Shown here: positions 14,205-15,433 of the stretch, piece after piece
Position numbering within the stretch: position 1 is the first letter of the stretch
Layout of the letters: every line of letters begins with the position of its first letter
Assembly: GCA_009839535.1 (NCBI GenBank)
Contig: VXPN01000158.1
Location: 1-15,433 of the forward strand
Direction: 5' to 3'
From: Boseongicola sp. SB0662_bin_57
Lineage (GTDB): Bacteria; Pseudomonadota; Alphaproteobacteria; Rhodobacterales; Rhodobacteraceae
Length of the DNA stretch: 15,433 nt
Translations under genes and position numbers: made by a program
The notes under the pieces: model-generated
Seen by the model: only the letters and a program-made list of their open reading frames with translations
What the model was told of the DNA's origin: nothing
The model's database searches: none

Positions 14205-15235
14205 CTTTCGTAGTCGATCACATGGCGCAGCTGCTTTTCGTACTCGAGCGCGGTTCCCGTCCCGATGGCGACGCAATGGAGCGCGTTGTCGGCCACGCTC
14301 ACTGCAAGCCCCGTCTGTTCGCGGATCGCCAGGTCAAGCCCGCCCAGGAGCGCCCCGCCGCCGGTCAGCATGACTCCCCGGTCAACTATGTCCCCGGCCA
14401 GGTCGGGGGGCGTCACTTCCAGCGTCGACATGACTGCATCGACTATCTGCTGCACGGGTTCAAGCACCGCTTCAGCCACCTGCCCCTGATTGATCTCGAA
14501 TTGCGTTGGCACGCCATTCAGCATGTCAATGCCACGGACCTCCATCGACTGGCCACGCCCGTTCTCCGGCATTCGTGCACAGCCGATCGTGGTCTTGATT
14601 CTCTCGGCCGTGGCCTCGCCGATCTGGACATTGTGCTTGCGCCGAATGTAGCTCACGATGCTCTCATCCATGCGGTCGCCACCCACCCTGACCGACATTG
14701 CATAGACTATGTCGCTCAGGGACAGCACCGCAACCTCGGTTGTCCCGCCGCCGATGTCGACGACCATGTTGCCCGTCGGATCCGTTATCGGAAGGCCAGC
14801 CCCCATTGCCGCCGCGATGGGCTCGGCGATCAGTCCGGCCTTTCTGGCGCCGGCCGCCTCCACGGACTGCCGGATCGCGCGCTTTTCGACCGGCGTCGCC
14901 CCGTGCGGCACGCAGACAATCACGCGCGGCTTTGGAAAGAACCCGCGCTTGTGCACCTTCTTGATGAGTTCCTTGATCATCGATTCCGCGACGTCGAAAT
15001 CGGCGATGACGCCGTCCCGCAGCGGCCTGATCGCCTGGATGCTGCCCGGCGTGCGGCCCAGCATCATCCGGGCGTCCTCACCGACAGCCAGGATCTTCTT
15101 CTGCCCGTCCTTCAGGTAGTAGGCCACCACCGACGGCTCGTTCAGGATGACACCCTTGCCCTTGACATACACCAGCGTATTCGCCGTGCCGAGGTCAATT
15201 GCCATGTCCGAAGAAAACATTCCGCCGATCGCCAT
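14201..15235 (-). CDS. mreB: Rod shape-determining protein MreB (bacterial actin)
   Basis: A 344-residue actin-fold ATPase that forms membrane-bound filaments directing lateral wall synthesis. Visible motifs are phosphate-1 DLGTANTLVYVKGKG (14-28), LNEPSVVAY (31-39), phosphate-2 VDIGGGTTEVAV (159-170), RVGGDRMDESIVSYIRRKHN and the adenosine motif LTGGGALLGGLD near the C-terminus. The N-terminal MAIGGMFSSDMAIDLG fits the alphaproteobacterial form with its membrane-binding end. The ATG at 15235 was chosen for family length; a GGAG site is about 13 bases upstream, so a start at 15220 (MFSSDM) remains possible. It is the first gene of the operon. Confidence 0.97.
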   Translation of the reverse strand: MAIGGMFSSDMAIDLGTANTLVYVKGKGVILNEPSVVAYYLKDGQKKILAVGEDARMMLGRTPGSIQAIRPLRDGVIADFDVAESMIKELIKKVHKRGFFPKPRVIVCVPHGATPVEKRAIRQSVEAAGARKAGLIAEPIAAAMGAGLPITDPTGNMVVDIGGGTTEVAVLSLSDIVYAMSVRVGGDRMDESIVSYIRRKHNVQIGEATAERIKTTIGCARMPENGRGQSMEVRGIDMLNGVPTQFEINQGQVAEAVLEPVQQIVDAVMSTLEVTPPDLAGDIVDRGVMLTGGGALLGGLDLAIREQTGLAVSVADNALHCVAIGTGTALEYEKQLRHVIDYES

Positions 15236-15334
15236 GCGTTCTGCCCCAATCTCCTTGAGCCGACAGAATCTCCCCGCCAACTCGCAAATTTGACTTCCCC
15301 ACGCGCCGGAAAGTGCCCAAGCGGAGGCGGCGGA

Positions 15335-15364
15335 AGTCTACTGCGATTTCCTGAACGGGTTCAA
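15335..15364 (-). promoter_or_regulatory. Candidate mreB promoter
   Basis: On the - strand, TTGAAC (15364-15359) and TAGACT (15340-15335) are 18 bases apart, about 100 bases before the mreB start. The remaining upstream sequence to 15433 shows no convincing coding frame. Both boxes are reasonable sigma-70 matches, but the call rests on position. Confidence 0.4.
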
Positions 15365-15433
15365 CTGCTCCCGCCCCGCAAGGGTGCGGCCCAGATTTGT
15401 AGGGAATTCCGTTTGAATCCGGTTGCCATGTGA

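Noticed and set aside
14222..15433. Long + strand open frame opposite mreB
   Set aside because: It is antisense to the whole of MreB, which has all its actin motifs; the frame is explained by codon bias.
1..15433. CRISPR array, phage genes, toxin-antitoxin or new defence system
   Set aside because: No regularly spaced repeats and no nuclease, integrase, reverse transcriptase or toxin motifs were seen; nearly all of the window is explained by known families.

Overview
The window looks like a chromosomal segment of an alphaproteobacterium, most likely of the Rhodobacterales/Roseobacter type. The reasons are high GC content, a complete mreB-mreC-mreD-mrdA-rodA rod-shape locus followed by a GhrA-type hydroxypyruvate reductase (an order I associate with this group, from memory), an alphaproteobacterial-style NhaA, and frequent GTG/TTG starts. 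The taxonomic placement is inference.

Layout. (1) Positions 1-3396, + strand: the 3' part of a sugar-catabolic operon. It holds the C-terminus of a sugar ABC-transporter permease, an internally deleted short-chain dehydrogenase remnant, a PhyH-type Fe(II)/2-oxoglutarate dioxygenase and a GH31 alpha-glycosidase, packed with stop/start spacing or overlaps of a few bases. (2) Positions 3397-3675: a short non-coding stretch carrying a broken IS5-family transposase fragment that abuts the 3' end of a tRNA-Gln(UUG) gene on the - strand, plausibly the edge of an inserted block. (3) Positions 3756-6627, - strand: an NhaA Na+/H+ antiporter, then a separate arsR-arsP pair with a strong palindromic operator. 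The ArsR has a vicinal Cys101-Cys102 pair, which points to trivalent organoarsenicals as inducer. (4) Positions 6722-8522: a D-2-hydroxyacid dehydrogenase (-) divergent from a uracil-DNA-glycosylase-family protein (+) with a four-cysteine pattern fitting a 4Fe-4S cluster. (5) Positions 8622-15235, - strand: the elongasome operon mreB, mreC, mreD, mrdA (PBP2), rodA, then ghrA, with ATGA/TTGA-type overlaps.

How the genes work together. The left cluster imports and hydrolyses an alpha-linked sugar or glycoside; the dioxygenase may modify the sugar or its aglycone. ArsR senses the metalloid and releases transcription of its own operon, so that ArsP exports it. MreB filaments, MreC/MreD and the RodA-PBP2 glycosyltransferase/transpeptidase pair build lateral peptidoglycan. 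The terminal ghrA reduces glyoxylate/hydroxypyruvate and is translationally tied to rodA with no obvious functional link.

Most of the window is ordinary core genome. The observations most worth checking are the predicted MAs(III)-type arsR-arsP switch with its long dyad and possible leaderless start, the coupled dioxygenase-GH31 pair in a decaying sugar operon, and the transposase scar at the tRNA 3' end. I see no CRISPR array, prophage or convincing new defence system.
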